Assembly (NCBI GenBank): GCA_052034005.1 | Contig: JBPOJB010000045.1 | Coordinates: forward strand, 3,462-67,461 | Origin: JAAYDI01 sp052034005 | GTDB taxonomy: Bacteria; Planctomycetota; Planctomycetia; Pirellulales; Pirellulaceae | DNA length: 64,000 nucleotides | Direction: 5' to 3' | Shown: positions 44,645 through 53,256 of the stretch, in pieces | Layout: each line of letters begins with the position of its first letter | Position numbering within the stretch: position 1 is the stretch's first letter | Notes under the pieces: model-generated | The model's database searches: none | The model's input: the letters and a program-made list of their open reading frames with translations, nothing else | What the model was told of the DNA's origin: nothing | Translations under genes and position numbers: made by a program

Positions 44645-45841
44645 CTACAGGTTCGGGGGGATGGTCGAGGTCGCGCCGAGCGTCGGCCGCGGGGTCGGGT
44701 TCCAGACCACGTTCCGCGGATCGACCAGCCAGCGGAAGAAACCCGCCAGCAGCGCCAGGTTCATGACCAGGAAGGAAGAAGCCAGGTGGGCGACCCGGGC
44801 CAGCCGCCCACGCCGCGGGGCGATCAGCCCACAGAGCGCCAGCAGATAGGCGACACCTTGCAGGTACAGGAACCCGCGGTAGGGACAGGAGGACGCCAGC
44901 GCGAGATTCGTCGCGACCAGTGCGACCAGCAGGAACGGGCAGGTCCAGCGGAGCAGCTTGTGCGCGGCGAAAGCCAGCGCCTGCCCGGCGTGCCGCCACG
45001 CGAACAACTCGCGCAGGGCCGGCAGGCACTGGAACGCGCCCGCGCCGATGCGGCACCGGCGGCGAAACTCGCCCGCCAACCCGCCACTGCTCGACACGTA
45101 AGCCCGGGCGGTCTCGTCGAACACGAAACGGCATCCGTGCCGCAGGTGGGTCAGCACCGGCAGGACCAGGTCGTCGTTGATCACCGGGCACGGCGGCTCC
45201 ACGAACCACCGCCGCCGGATCGCGTATATCGCGCCGCTCGCGCCCAGCATGATGCCCAGCCGGGCTTCCGAACGCCGCACCATCGTCTCGCTGCGCCAGT
45301 AGAGCGATTCCGACGGGAGCCCCCGCTCATTGACGATCGTCACGTGGCCGGCTGCCAGGCCGATGCGAGGGTCCGCGAAATGTCGGGCCAGCTGCCGCAG
45401 CGTATCCCGGTCGAAACGGCTCGAGGCGTCCGTGAAGACCACGACGTCGCTTCGCAGCTGGCGCACGGCGTCCACCAGCGTGACTGCCTTGCCCCGCCGC
45501 TGTTGAAACGAGATCGCCTGGATGCGCGGGTCGGCCAACCGCTGGACCGCTCGGACCGTGCCGTCCGTGCTCCCGTCCGACGCGACGACGATTGTCAGCC
45601 GGTCCCGGGGGTAGTCGCAGGCGCGGAGGTTCGCGATGCGGTCGCCGATGTGGCGCTCGGCGTTGTGGGCCGTGATCAAGACCGTGATGTCCGGAAGGTC
45701 CTCAACGGCCGATCGGGCGTCCCGGCAATCCGCCGTCCCGCGTCGACGTGCGGCGAGGTATATGATGAGCGGATAGCCCAGGTAGCTGAACCCCAACCCG
45801 GCCAGCGAAGTCCAGAATAGGATCACGGTCGCCGTTTCCAC
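44645..45841 (-). CDS. Membrane GT2 glycosyltransferase (cellulose synthase-like)
   Basis: About 398 residues. One N-terminal helix (ATVILFWTSLAGLGFSYLGYPL) precedes the GT-A domain with ITVLITAHNAERHI, ASDGSTDGT (donor-binding DGS), VVFTDASSRF (metal-binding DAS) and the later NDDLVLPVL and RRRCRIGAG motifs. The last is the QxxRW-like acceptor region. Three C-terminal helices follow. It probably adds sugars during polymer synthesis. GTG 45841 has GGAG at eight bases. The longer frame (TTG 45901) would start inside a dispersed 183-bp repeat, so I reject it. Confidence 0.85.
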   Translation of the reverse strand: METATVILFWTSLAGLGFSYLGYPLIIYLAARRRGTADCRDARSAVEDLPDITVLITAHNAERHIGDRIANLRACDYPRDRLTIVVASDGSTDGTVRAVQRLADPRIQAISFQQRRGKAVTLVDAVRQLRSDVVVFTDASSRFDRDTLRQLARHFADPRIGLAAGHVTIVNERGLPSESLYWRSETMVRRSEARLGIMLGASGAIYAIRRRWFVEPPCPVINDDLVLPVLTHLRHGCRFVFDETARAYVSSSGGLAGEFRRRCRIGAGAFQCLPALRELFAWRHAGQALAFAAHKLLRWTCPFLLVALVATNLALASSCPYRGFLYLQGVAYLLALCGLIAPRRGRLARVAHLASSFLVMNLALLAGFFRWLVDPRNVVWNPTPRPTLGATSTIPPNL

Positions 45842-45853
45842 CGCACTGTCTCC

Positions 45854-46036
45854 GATCGAGCGCACCGGCAGCGTGCGCGCGGCGCGCCGCCGAGCCTGCA
45901 AAGCCCGCGCAGGTTGTGCAGTCCCCCGGCCTGCCGATAGGTGTACACATCATTCAGATCGGCCGGAGAACGGGGCTGGCGACACCAGGATCCACGCGCG
46001 CCGGGCTGAACTCCTGGGCCGAGGTGGGGTTCTAAC
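45854..46036 (+). repeat. 183-bp dispersed repeat, copy 1
   Basis: This matches 55320-55502 over the same length without evident gaps, at about 75-80 percent identity by eye. Shared blocks are the GAGCCTGCAAAG segment, GCGCAGGTTGTG, CATTCAGATC, GCGACACCAG and the GGGTTCTAAC-like end. Both copies have the same orientation and bracket a 9.3-kb segment. No coding role is clear. Confidence 0.65.
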
Positions 46037-46078
46037 GGTCGCAGCGGTCACCGTCGCCCAGGGCAATGCCCAAGGAAC

Positions 46079-46491
46079 CGTCCCGAAGGGACAACTGTAT
46101 CACAGCCCCGGGCGAAGGCCCGGCGAGCTGTGCGAGCCGGGCCGCAGCCCTGGGTCGCGTGCCCCCCCAGACCCAAGTCCCAACGGGACGGACCTAATCC
46201 CAGGCGTATCGTTCGTCCAGTTCCAGTCCATGGCGCCGACAGAGTTCGCGAAACTCGTCCTGAAACGACATGCGCTGGTGGTGCTGGTGCTGGCTCTGAT
46301 GAATGTAGATTTGCGCTAGTGACTGCGACATCGTCGATTCGCTCCCGTTAGGGCCGCCACGTTGTGGCTACGGTGGATTGGGTCCGTGGACCCAGGGCGT
46401 CGCCAACGCTCGCTCGGGCTCGCGTTGGCTTGCCCTGGGCTGTGTTAGGCCCGTCGCTTCGCGACTGAAAGCAACTATGCCCAGAATTGTC
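46079..46491 (-). mobile_element. Internally deleted RAYT-type element, copy A
   Basis: This 413-bp unit matches 46629-47041 at about 95 percent identity, with an exact 550-bp offset at both ends. It carries hairpins near each end: CCGGGC-GAAG-GCCCGG in the left part, GGGTCC-GT-GGACCC (46380-46393) and GTCGC-TTC-GCGAC in the right part. Its minus strand encodes the shortened transposase at 46194-46331. There is no target duplication, as expected for IS200-like single-strand transposition. Confidence 0.65.
46194..46331 (-). pseudogene. RAYT (IS200-like) transposase with precise internal deletion
   Basis: This 45-codon frame joins the typical RAYT start MSQSLAQIYIH directly to the typical RAYT end QRMSFQDEFRELCRRHGLEL...YAWD. 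The catalytic HUH motif and the Tyr are absent. Full-length RAYTs are usually around 140-150 residues, so about 100 codons are missing in frame. Full-length members often have YIxNQ before the C-terminal part, so deletion between two YIH-coding sites is plausible. Confidence 0.7.
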
Positions 46492-46628
46492 CCGCGAGGT
46501 CACGGACACTCTGGAGTTGGCAGGCACTGGACAACGGACCCCAGCAACATTGTGACAACCTTGCTGTTGCGTTGCCAATTGGCTGTTGCCCTGGCGGACC
46601 ATCAGACCTGGACGGGCCTCATTTCAGG

Positions 46629-47041
46629 CGTCCCGAAGGGACAACTGTATCACAGCCCATGGCGGAGGCCCGGCGAGCTGTGCGAGCCGGGCCGCAGCCC
46701 TGGGTCGCATGCACCCCCCAGACCCAAATCCCAACGGGACGGGCCTAATCCTGGCGTATCGTTCGTCCAGTTCCAGTCCATGGCGCCGACAGAGTTCGCG
46801 AAAGTTGCCCTGAAACGACATGCGCAGGTGGTGCTGGTGCTGGCTCTGATGAATGTAGATTTGCGCTAGCGACTGCGGCATCGTCGATTCGCTCCCGTTA
46901 GGGCCGCCACGTTGTGGCTACCGTGGATTGGGTCCGTGGACCCAGGGCGGCGCCAACGCTCGCTCGGACTCGCGTTGGCTTGCCCTGGGCTGTGTTAGGC
47001 CCGTCGCTTCGCGACTGAGAGCAACTATGTCCAGAATTGTC
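46629..47041 (-). mobile_element. Internally deleted RAYT-type element, copy B
   Basis: The second copy of the 413-bp unit lies in the same orientation, 137 bp after copy A. It differs from copy A at about 20 positions including compensating one-base indels. The left hairpin is broken in this copy, while the right-side hairpins are kept. The flanking sequences of the two copies are unrelated, so they arose by separate insertion or by duplication with later divergence. Confidence 0.65.
46744..46881 (-). pseudogene. RAYT transposase remnant, copy B, frameshifted
   Basis: It reads MPQSLAQIYIHQSQHQHHLR, then MSFQGNFRELCRRHGLELDERYA. A one-base loss then shifts the frame and removes the stop used in copy A. 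The same internal deletion is present as in copy A, so the deletion came before the duplication. Confidence 0.65.
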
Positions 47042-47186
47042 TTGGAGGCCAGAAGCAGACACTCCGCCTTGACGGGGCGGTATTCGCATCCGCTGAAAGC
47101 GATACCGACCCCATAGAGCGGATGTTTTCACGGTTTTCTCCTTCGCAGCCGTCGGGAAGCACGATTCGCACGGTGCGTCGAGCCGG

Positions 47187-48430
47187 CTACTGCTGGATAT
47201 GGCGTTCCCAGAGAAGTCGGCTGTCAATGGGCGTCATCATTTCGAGATAACGGGGGTTCTCGCCCTCAAAATGCACGTAGTCGTAGGCCGTGCCCTGGTA
47301 GTAGGTACCGGTATCGGTGTTGAGCGTACCCCAACTGTCTGTGTGATAGATTCGGCCGCCTTCGAGCGAGGAGATCCAATCCTGCTGGCCTCGAATGTAG
47401 TTTGTCCGCTGGTAGTCGATGTAATCGTAACTCCGTTGGCGCTCCTGGTAGGCCGCCTGCATCATGCTGTGAATCTCCTGGGCGTTGCGTGCCACCAGGG
47501 CGGCCGTCTGCGCCTGAAGTTCTCGCAACCTGGCCATTCCTCGGGCAATGTATCCGGAGGCGAAGTCGTCGTTGATGCTGTAAGACTGCATCTTTCGCAC
47601 GAATGTCGGGGTGCGCTCCAGAAACTTCTCTTTCGGGGCGCTGACCGTCATGTGCCATAGCCGCCAACTGGTGCCGAGCCGAGAACCGAAGGAAATGCCG
47701 AAACTGTAGCCCTTGGTCCTAACGCCGGATTGCGACGTCGACGTCTGCACGAACTCCTCGACCTGGACGGGTCCAGCGGTGTAGACGGTTGCGATCTCAC
47801 GGGCCAGGTCCGGACGGGGGATGACCTCCTCGAACTTCACGTCACTTGCTATTCCGGTCTGCACGGCAGTGAGCTTCAGGGCCTTATGCGGCGGGAGGTA
47901 TTCCGAATTCAAGACCCCGGGCACTCGAACCCCAAGTGAAGGGCTTAGGAAATCGACGTTGGCGACCATGAAGCAGGAAGCCTCGGTGGGGCTGGTTGCC
48001 ACAAACGAGCAGGTGCCCAAATCCAGGATGTCCCACTGGTTGGGCAGAAGAAATTGAGCCGAAACGTCGCGCAGACGGCGACTTGTCAGCGATTCAGGCG
48101 AGGGCACGGGAGCCTGGAATTGCAGCGAACCTTTCGTCATGCGGACGTTCGCCAGAATGGTCAACAGTTCCTCCTTCCTTCCCTTGAAGTCCGCGTCCGG
48201 CGTCTCGATCCTCGAGAAAGTAAACATGCCTTCCGACACGCACAACCAGGCACGGAAGGCCTTCAGCATCCCCTCCGGACGCTCGTACGAACCATCGCAC
48301 ACAAAACGCTGCTCGTTGTCGGATGTGTAAGCGCTGCGGATCCTCAGGCTCCTGCTTCCTCCGCCAATGTGGCCTGGCTTGTTATTCCTCCGACCAGTAG
48401 CACAATCAGAGAACAGTCGAAGCGTCGCAT
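47187..48430 (-). CDS. Secreted protein of unknown family, probable one-base frameshift
   Basis: The main frame (47187 to about 48360) encodes about 390 residues of convincing protein. It includes AFRAWLCVSEGMFTFSRI, RKEELLTILANVRMTKGSLQ, and a Gln/Tyr-rich end with YDYIDYQRTNYIRGQQDW. I recognise no family. No good start exists in that frame. An ATG at 48430, with GGAGA at seven bases, opens a signal peptide (FDCSLIVLLVGGITSQATLA) in the neighbouring frame, which stops at 48344. One added base in the AGGAGCC stretch near 48348 would join the two. It is either a recent mutation or a sequence error. Its base composition looks less GC-rich than that of its neighbours. Confidence 0.55.
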
Positions 48431-48871
48431 GTTCAGTCTCCGCAGAATGTCTTGTTCTGTCCTGTAAGCCACTTCGGCTCTGAGATCCCATACCGACTCC
48501 GCCACAGATTGTGACACCCAGATGCCACAAAAATAGACCAGCCCGGAGGCACACAAGCTCACCGCCGATTGCCCCGAAGGCACGCCCCGTGGCATTCGAA
48601 TCACCCCTCCTGCCACACCAGGTGCGGAGTCGCAGAGAGTGATTCCCCACAATGCACACCCTGCCCCGAAGCCGGGCTCCACCCAACCGGAGGGTAGCGG
48701 GAGTGCCCGCGCGATTACTGCTCCCAGGCCAATCATGCTAAGGAGCACTCCAACAAACGGCTGACGACGGTCCCAAATCGCTTCAGACATGTCTTCGCTT
48801 TCTGATTCGACGACAGTCTGTTGCCAAGCCGACTGGATGGCGAGCAACTCTCGCCACCGATTAAGATACAT
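48344..48871 (-). CDS. Hypothetical membrane protein
   Basis: A 175-codon frame with hydrophobic segments (PFVGVLLSMIGLGAVIARAL; AVSLCASGLVYFCGIWVSQS). Its last 28 codons coincide with the signal peptide of the secreted protein above, so it may be a separate upstream gene or the N-terminal part of one longer protein. No domain is recognised. The ribosome-binding site before ATG 48871 is poor; an internal ATG (MSEAIWDRRQ) is possible. Confidence 0.4.
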   Translation of the reverse strand: MYLNRWRELLAIQSAWQQTVVESESEDMSEAIWDRRQPFVGVLLSMIGLGAVIARALPLPSGWVEPGFGAGCALWGITLCDSAPGVAGGVIRMPRGVPSGQSAVSLCASGLVYFCGIWVSQSVAESVWDLRAEVAYRTEQDILRRLNMRRFDCSLIVLLVGGITSQATLAEEAGA

Positions 48872-48970
48872 TCGTCTGGCTCGACCGTGACGGAGAATTG
48901 CTCGAAATAGACTCGTTGGGTTTCACATCCTTGGTCAGCAGCAGGCATATACTATCCGGAAGGAGGGGGC

Positions 48971-50797
48971 ATGAGCGCATCTAGCCACCTCGATTTGGCT
49001 CTCGGCGTCGTCTTGCTCGCACGTAGCTTTCCACACGACGATGCCGTTCGCATGAAAGTGCGAGCCTGGTTCGCACGCCCGACCGGTTCGCTCCGGGATG
49101 CCTTGATCGAATGCGGCGTGCTTGGCGAGGAGGAAATCGCGGGAGCCGAACGAGCGGTCGCTCGCTTACTGAGGCAGGGGCGGTTCGATTCGGAGGGAGA
49201 CACAGAAACCGCATCCGCACTGCACGCTGGTCTCGGGAGTCCGGAATCGAGCTTGCCGCTGTTCGGCGATTCATCGGTCGAGGATGGACAAGTCGAGTCG
49301 AGTCGGGAGCTGGGTGACTCGCTGCCGCCCGCAAGTCGGTATCGGATTCTCCACCGTCACGCGGGCGGAGGCCTTGGAGAAGTATTTGTAGCCCGCGACG
49401 AGGAACTGGGACGCGACGTCGCCGTGAAGCGGATCCGCCAGGAATACGCAACCCATTCCGACCTGCGGGCCCGTTTCATGCTTGAAGCGGAGATAACGGG
49501 ACTTATAGAACATCCGGGAGTCGTGCCGGTCTACGGGCGAGGTCACGACGTGCAGGGCTGCCCCTTTTATGCGATGCGATTCATTCAAGGCGAGACATTA
49601 CAGCAGGCAATTGTCGCCTTCCACGGTGCCGGCCCGCAACGGCTCGAACAGGGCGATACGGCGTTGGAACTGCGACGATTGCTCCGCCATTTCGTGGATG
49701 TGTGCAACGCGATGGCCTACGTGCACCACCGGGGAGTGATTCATCGTGATCTCAAGCCCGAGAACATCATGATAGGCCCCTACGGGGAAACCTTCGTGCT
49801 GGATTGGGGATTGGCAAAGATCGTGGGATGCGACGAGGACGGACCGCTCTGGAGCGACCGGGCGGTTGCCGCCGACACGGCGTGTGGGACCCTTCGGCCC
49901 CCGAGCGCCGACAGTCCCATCGCGACTCAGGTCGGGTCCGCCATGGGGACTCTGGCCTACATGAGCCCCGAGCAGGCCGCCGGCCTCGTCGACCAGTTGC
50001 GGCCCGCCAGCGACCTGTATTCGCTTGGCGCAATCCTGTATGCCATTCTCACCGGCCAACCGCCGATCCAGGGCGCCGATCTTGAGGCAATGCGGCAGAA
50101 TGTGCTCCTGAATCGGTTCCCGCGCCCACGGGAAGTCCGACCGGGGATACCCGCACCCCTGGAGGCGGTCTGTGTGAAGGCGACCGCATTGGATCCGCAG
50201 CGGCGCTACCAGTCGGCCAAGGAGCTCGCGGACGAAATCGAGGCCTGGATGGCCGACGAACCGGTGCACGCGTGGCGAGAACCGTTGCGACTGCGTGCGG
50301 CGCGGTGGGTGCGGCGGCATCGTTCGCTGGTCGTCGGCGCGGCCGCCGCCATGTTGGTGGCGACGACCAGTCTATTGGCGGGAACGGTGTTGCTGGCGAA
50401 GGCCAATCAACGAGTACGTCACTCCGAATCCGTGGCAGTGCAACGGGAACAGGAGTCGCGGTGGAACTTCCAACTGGCTCGGTCGGCCGTCGATCGCTAT
50501 CTGACGCAGATCAGCCAGGATGATCGGCTCAAAGCCGAGGACTTGGAGCCATTGCGGCGCGACCTCCTTCAAACCGCGCGAGTCTTCTACGAGCAGTTCA
50601 TTCGTCAGCAACCCGGCGATCCGGACGTGCGTGCGGCCTGGGGCTGGGCACACTACCGCCTTGCCAGTATCACGGCGGAGATTGGCTCCAAGCACGAGGC
50701 GATTGCGCTCCAGCGTTCGGTAGTCGACACCTTCGCGCAGCTTGCCCGGCAGTCTCCCGGCAACACCAGCCACCAGGGGCGCACATCCGGTCCCTGA
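48971..50797 (+). CDS. Planctomycete-type Ser/Thr protein kinase, N-terminal part of frameshifted kinase-TPR gene
   Basis: 608 codons. An N-terminal helical region (residues 1-120) precedes a Hanks-type kinase domain. It shows GGGLGEVFVARD (glycine loop, about 131), VAVKRI (ATP-binding Lys, about 152), HRDLKPENIM (about 257), LDWGLAK in place of DFG, and MSPEQ in place of APE. A membrane helix (LVVGAAAAMLVATTSLLAGTVL, about 452-475) separates it from an extracytoplasmic TPR-like tail. The frame ends early, after QSPGNTSHQ. A loss of one G in the run at 50776-50779 would explain this, because the next gene continues the tail. AAGGAGGG precedes ATG 48971. DWG variants are common in planctomycete kinases. 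Confidence 0.85.
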   Translation: MSASSHLDLALGVVLLARSFPHDDAVRMKVRAWFARPTGSLRDALIECGVLGEEEIAGAERAVARLLRQGRFDSEGDTETASALHAGLGSPESSLPLFGDSSVEDGQVESSRELGDSLPPASRYRILHRHAGGGLGEVFVARDEELGRDVAVKRIRQEYATHSDLRARFMLEAEITGLIEHPGVVPVYGRGHDVQGCPFYAMRFIQGETLQQAIVAFHGAGPQRLEQGDTALELRRLLRHFVDVCNAMAYVHHRGVIHRDLKPENIMIGPYGETFVLDWGLAKIVGCDEDGPLWSDRAVAADTACGTLRPPSADSPIATQVGSAMGTLAYMSPEQAAGLVDQLRPASDLYSLGAILYAILTGQPPIQGADLEAMRQNVLLNRFPRPREVRPGIPAPLEAVCVKATALDPQRRYQSAKELADEIEAWMADEPVHAWREPLRLRAARWVRRHRSLVVGAAAAMLVATTSLLAGTVLLAKANQRVRHSESVAVQREQESRWNFQLARSAVDRYLTQISQDDRLKAEDLEPLRRDLLQTARVFYEQFIRQQPGDPDVRAAWGWAHYRLASITAEIGSKHEAIALQRSVVDTFAQLARQSPGNTSHQGRTSGP

Positions 50798-50802
50798 TCG
50801 AC

Positions 50803-52140
50803 TTGGCCCGTCTCCATCGCGTGACCGGCGATTCCCAGACAGCGGCTGGCGAACTGGAAACAGCGCGCAATCTGGCCGTTGCCATGCAGCAGGAGCGACC
50901 TGATGATCCCGCCTTCTCCGAGGCCTTGGCGGACTGCTACGACCAATTCGCACGGCTGGAAAGCAGCCGACCGGACGGTATGGAAAGGGAGACTGCCCTG
51001 CTGGCGGCGATCGCCATACGCCGGCGTCTGCTCGCCGACGATCCGGATGCCGAGCGACTCCGCGGCTCGTTGGCGGAGAACCTCGCGGCGCTCGGCGCCT
51101 TCTATTGCCAAGAACAGCGATACTCGGACGCCGCGACGTGCCTGAGCGAAGCGGCCACGCTGCAGGAACGTCTTGTCGACGAGCACCGCCACTCCGCAAG
51201 CTATCTCAGTGCCCTGGCGTCGACGTGCGACGAACTGGTCACCCTCTACAACCAGTGGTCGGAAATCCCCGGGCGGACGGAGACGGCCATACTCGCCGCG
51301 CTGCGAATCCGCCAGCGTCTGGTGCGGGAGCATCCGGCCGTCACCGAGTACCGGGCGAGACTGGCCGCCAGCCAGCACGCCCTGGCACGATTCTACCTGG
51401 CCGCCGGGCGTCACGCGGACGCGGGGAATGCTCTGTTGTCCGCCCAACAGCTCTACGACCAGTTGGTGGAAACGCACGGCGACATCCCCGAATTCCCGCT
51501 GGCCCTCGCGTCCGTCCATCGAGGGCTCGCCGTGGTTCTCGGGCAGCGCAAGCTGGTCGACGAGACAGTCCTGCACTGCCAAGAGGCGGTTCACCTCCTG
51601 CGCCTGCTGAGCGACCGGTTCCCGCAACAGGGCCAATACCTGAGAGAGCTGGCCAAGGCGTGCTGCGAACTGGGCGCCGCGCACGTTGCTGCCCAACATC
51701 CCGAGGAAGCCGAGAAAGCCTACGAGACGGCCATGGACGCGTTGGACGCGGCCGTGCCCTGGAACAGTGTCCTTGCCGTGGCCGGGGATGCCCAGTGGCT
51801 GGTCTCGCAGGCACCCTCGAGCGGTCCGACATGCTACCGGGCGGCGGTGCTCTTGGCGCAGGCTGCCGAGGCGGTCATGAAGGATGCGTCGCTGGAGACT
51901 GCCGAGCGCGATCGGCGAGCAGCAGCCTACGCCGCTTCCGCGCTCCGCGCCCTGAAATCGGCGGCCGCAGCGGGATATTTCGCCGACCCAGTACACTACA
52001 GACAGCTTCGAGAAGAGGACGCCTTCCAGTTCCTCCGGACTCGCGATGGGTACGGCAAGGAGTTCGATGAACTGGCCGCCCCACCAGACCGCTCGCCGCG
52101 GCAGGGCGAGAATCACCCATCGCAATTCCCGGAGGAATAG
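50803..52140 (+). CDS. TPR-like C-terminal part of the frameshifted kinase gene
   Basis: 445 codons of helical repeats such as ARLHRVTGDSQTAAGELETARNLAVAM and ARFYLAAGRHADAGNALLSAQQLYDQL, typical of the TPR tails of membrane kinases. The frame has no proper start (TTG 50803, no ribosome-binding site). It is open upstream, so IRSLIDLARLHR joins the kinase frame if one G is added near 50776-50779. I therefore treat it as the second half of one ~1055-residue protein, not as a gene of its own. The end contains DPVHYRQLREEDAFQFLR, a motif often found at the end of such kinases. Confidence 0.7.
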   Translation: MARLHRVTGDSQTAAGELETARNLAVAMQQERPDDPAFSEALADCYDQFARLESSRPDGMERETALLAAIAIRRRLLADDPDAERLRGSLAENLAALGAFYCQEQRYSDAATCLSEAATLQERLVDEHRHSASYLSALASTCDELVTLYNQWSEIPGRTETAILAALRIRQRLVREHPAVTEYRARLAASQHALARFYLAAGRHADAGNALLSAQQLYDQLVETHGDIPEFPLALASVHRGLAVVLGQRKLVDETVLHCQEAVHLLRLLSDRFPQQGQYLRELAKACCELGAAHVAAQHPEEAEKAYETAMDALDAAVPWNSVLAVAGDAQWLVSQAPSSGPTCYRAAVLLAQAAEAVMKDASLETAERDRRAAAYAASALRALKSAAAAGYFADPVHYRQLREEDAFQFLRTRDGYGKEFDELAAPPDRSPRQGENHPSQFPEE

Positions 52141-52232
52141 GTGGCTTCCGGCCGCCGTCACTCCCGCCTTCACGGGTTCGACGCGAGGGACGGCTCTCTC
52201 GGACCGGTGTTCCAGGAATCACGCAAGGCCGT

Positions 52233-52973
52233 CTAGGAATCGGACGGCAACAGATCGCGAACGAACTCGTGGAGTCCCAGGGCGATCAGTTCCTCCTCGA
52301 TACGTTCCGGCGTCGGATCATCCAGCCCCCTGCCAATCTCAGCGATCAGAAGATCGACGAACTGAAGCCGCGCGCGGCGAAGCTTCTGCCGCAACGCGTC
52401 CGGGCGGACCGCTTTGCCCAAGTGTTCTGAGAGACGTCTGGCAAGCTGGTCGGACGATTCGTCCGGGTGGTCGGCTCGCATCCGCAAGAGAGTGTAGGGC
52501 ACCGCACCAGGCTGCTTCCGTTCTTCCTGCCGCAGTGCGTCCCAGGCAAGGTCCAGAACGCTGAGCCGCCACGACTCGGACCACGCGCCTTCCGCCGCTT
52601 CGGCCCTGCAGGCAAGCTCGTCCGCCTCGAGCGAGACCGTACGCCGCCGTCTCTGGCGCGCCCATTGGTTTCGTATCATGTTGCGGATGGCGGTCTTCAG
52701 AAGGTCTCGGAAACGCCCCCGATGAGGATCTGCGCCTGAGAAGTCGCCGGACATCAGACGGACCACGATATCCTGCGTCATGTCCCCTGCCAACTCGTCC
52801 TCGCGTACGATGGCGGCCACATACCGCCGGATTGCCGGAAGGTACCGGAGGACCAGTGCTTGGCGTGCTTCGATCGTCGACCCATGAAGCGGGGCGTGGG
52901 CCGCTCGAAGCAGCGTCCAACGCATGGCAATCGCATCCAAACGGGAATTCGGCTGGCTGTCTGAATCCAACAC
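52233..52973 (-). CDS. ECF sigma factor associated with the kinase
   Basis: A 246-residue sigma factor. Region 2 is visible: ALVLRYLPAIRRYVAAIVRED, then DMTQDIVVRLM and GRFRDLLKTAIRNMIRNQWARQRRRR. Region 4 lies near LARRLSEHLGKAVRPDALRQKLRRARLQF, a helix-turn-helix. Planctomycetes have several ECF groups linked to Ser/Thr kinases, which fits the convergent kinase gene 92 bp away. No anti-sigma gene is adjacent, so control through the kinase is a reasonable inference. The start is GTG 52973 with a strong GGAGGGAGG. The 283 bp up to the ankyrin gene contain no gene. Confidence 0.85.
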   Translation of the reverse strand: MLDSDSQPNSRLDAIAMRWTLLRAAHAPLHGSTIEARQALVLRYLPAIRRYVAAIVREDELAGDMTQDIVVRLMSGDFSGADPHRGRFRDLLKTAIRNMIRNQWARQRRRRTVSLEADELACRAEAAEGAWSESWRLSVLDLAWDALRQEERKQPGAVPYTLLRMRADHPDESSDQLARRLSEHLGKAVRPDALRQKLRRARLQFVDLLIAEIGRGLDDPTPERIEEELIALGLHEFVRDLLPSDS

Positions 52974-53256
52974 GCGGCCTCCCTCCGGCCATCGCCCGGC
53001 CCAACACGGCGAACACCCGAGCCGAAGTGAGCCCGCATGTCACGCCGTCAATCCCCGGTTGTATACTCTTCGGCAACGGAGACCGACAGCCCCAAGGCCA
53101 GACCCCGCGGATTCCGGCGAGCCGATTCGCCAGCAGTCGAACTTCCACGGAAACCGTTCTTCTGGGGCGTGTCGAAATGCCGGCCACCTTTCGGAACGGT
53201 CGGGAATACCCGCCAACTAAACGCAGTTTCACAACTTGCCTCAAGGAGTCTGTCTC

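Noticed and set aside
44282..45820. A 512-codon plus-strand frame.
   Set aside because: It runs antisense through the deacetylase-like and GT2 genes, whose motifs are unmistakable.
46022..46869. Plus-strand frames with a shared ending VSFVQFQSMAPTEFAK in both 413-bp units.
   Set aside because: The shared protein sequence is the antisense of the RAYT remnant; conservation comes from the DNA repeat, not from a plus-strand gene.
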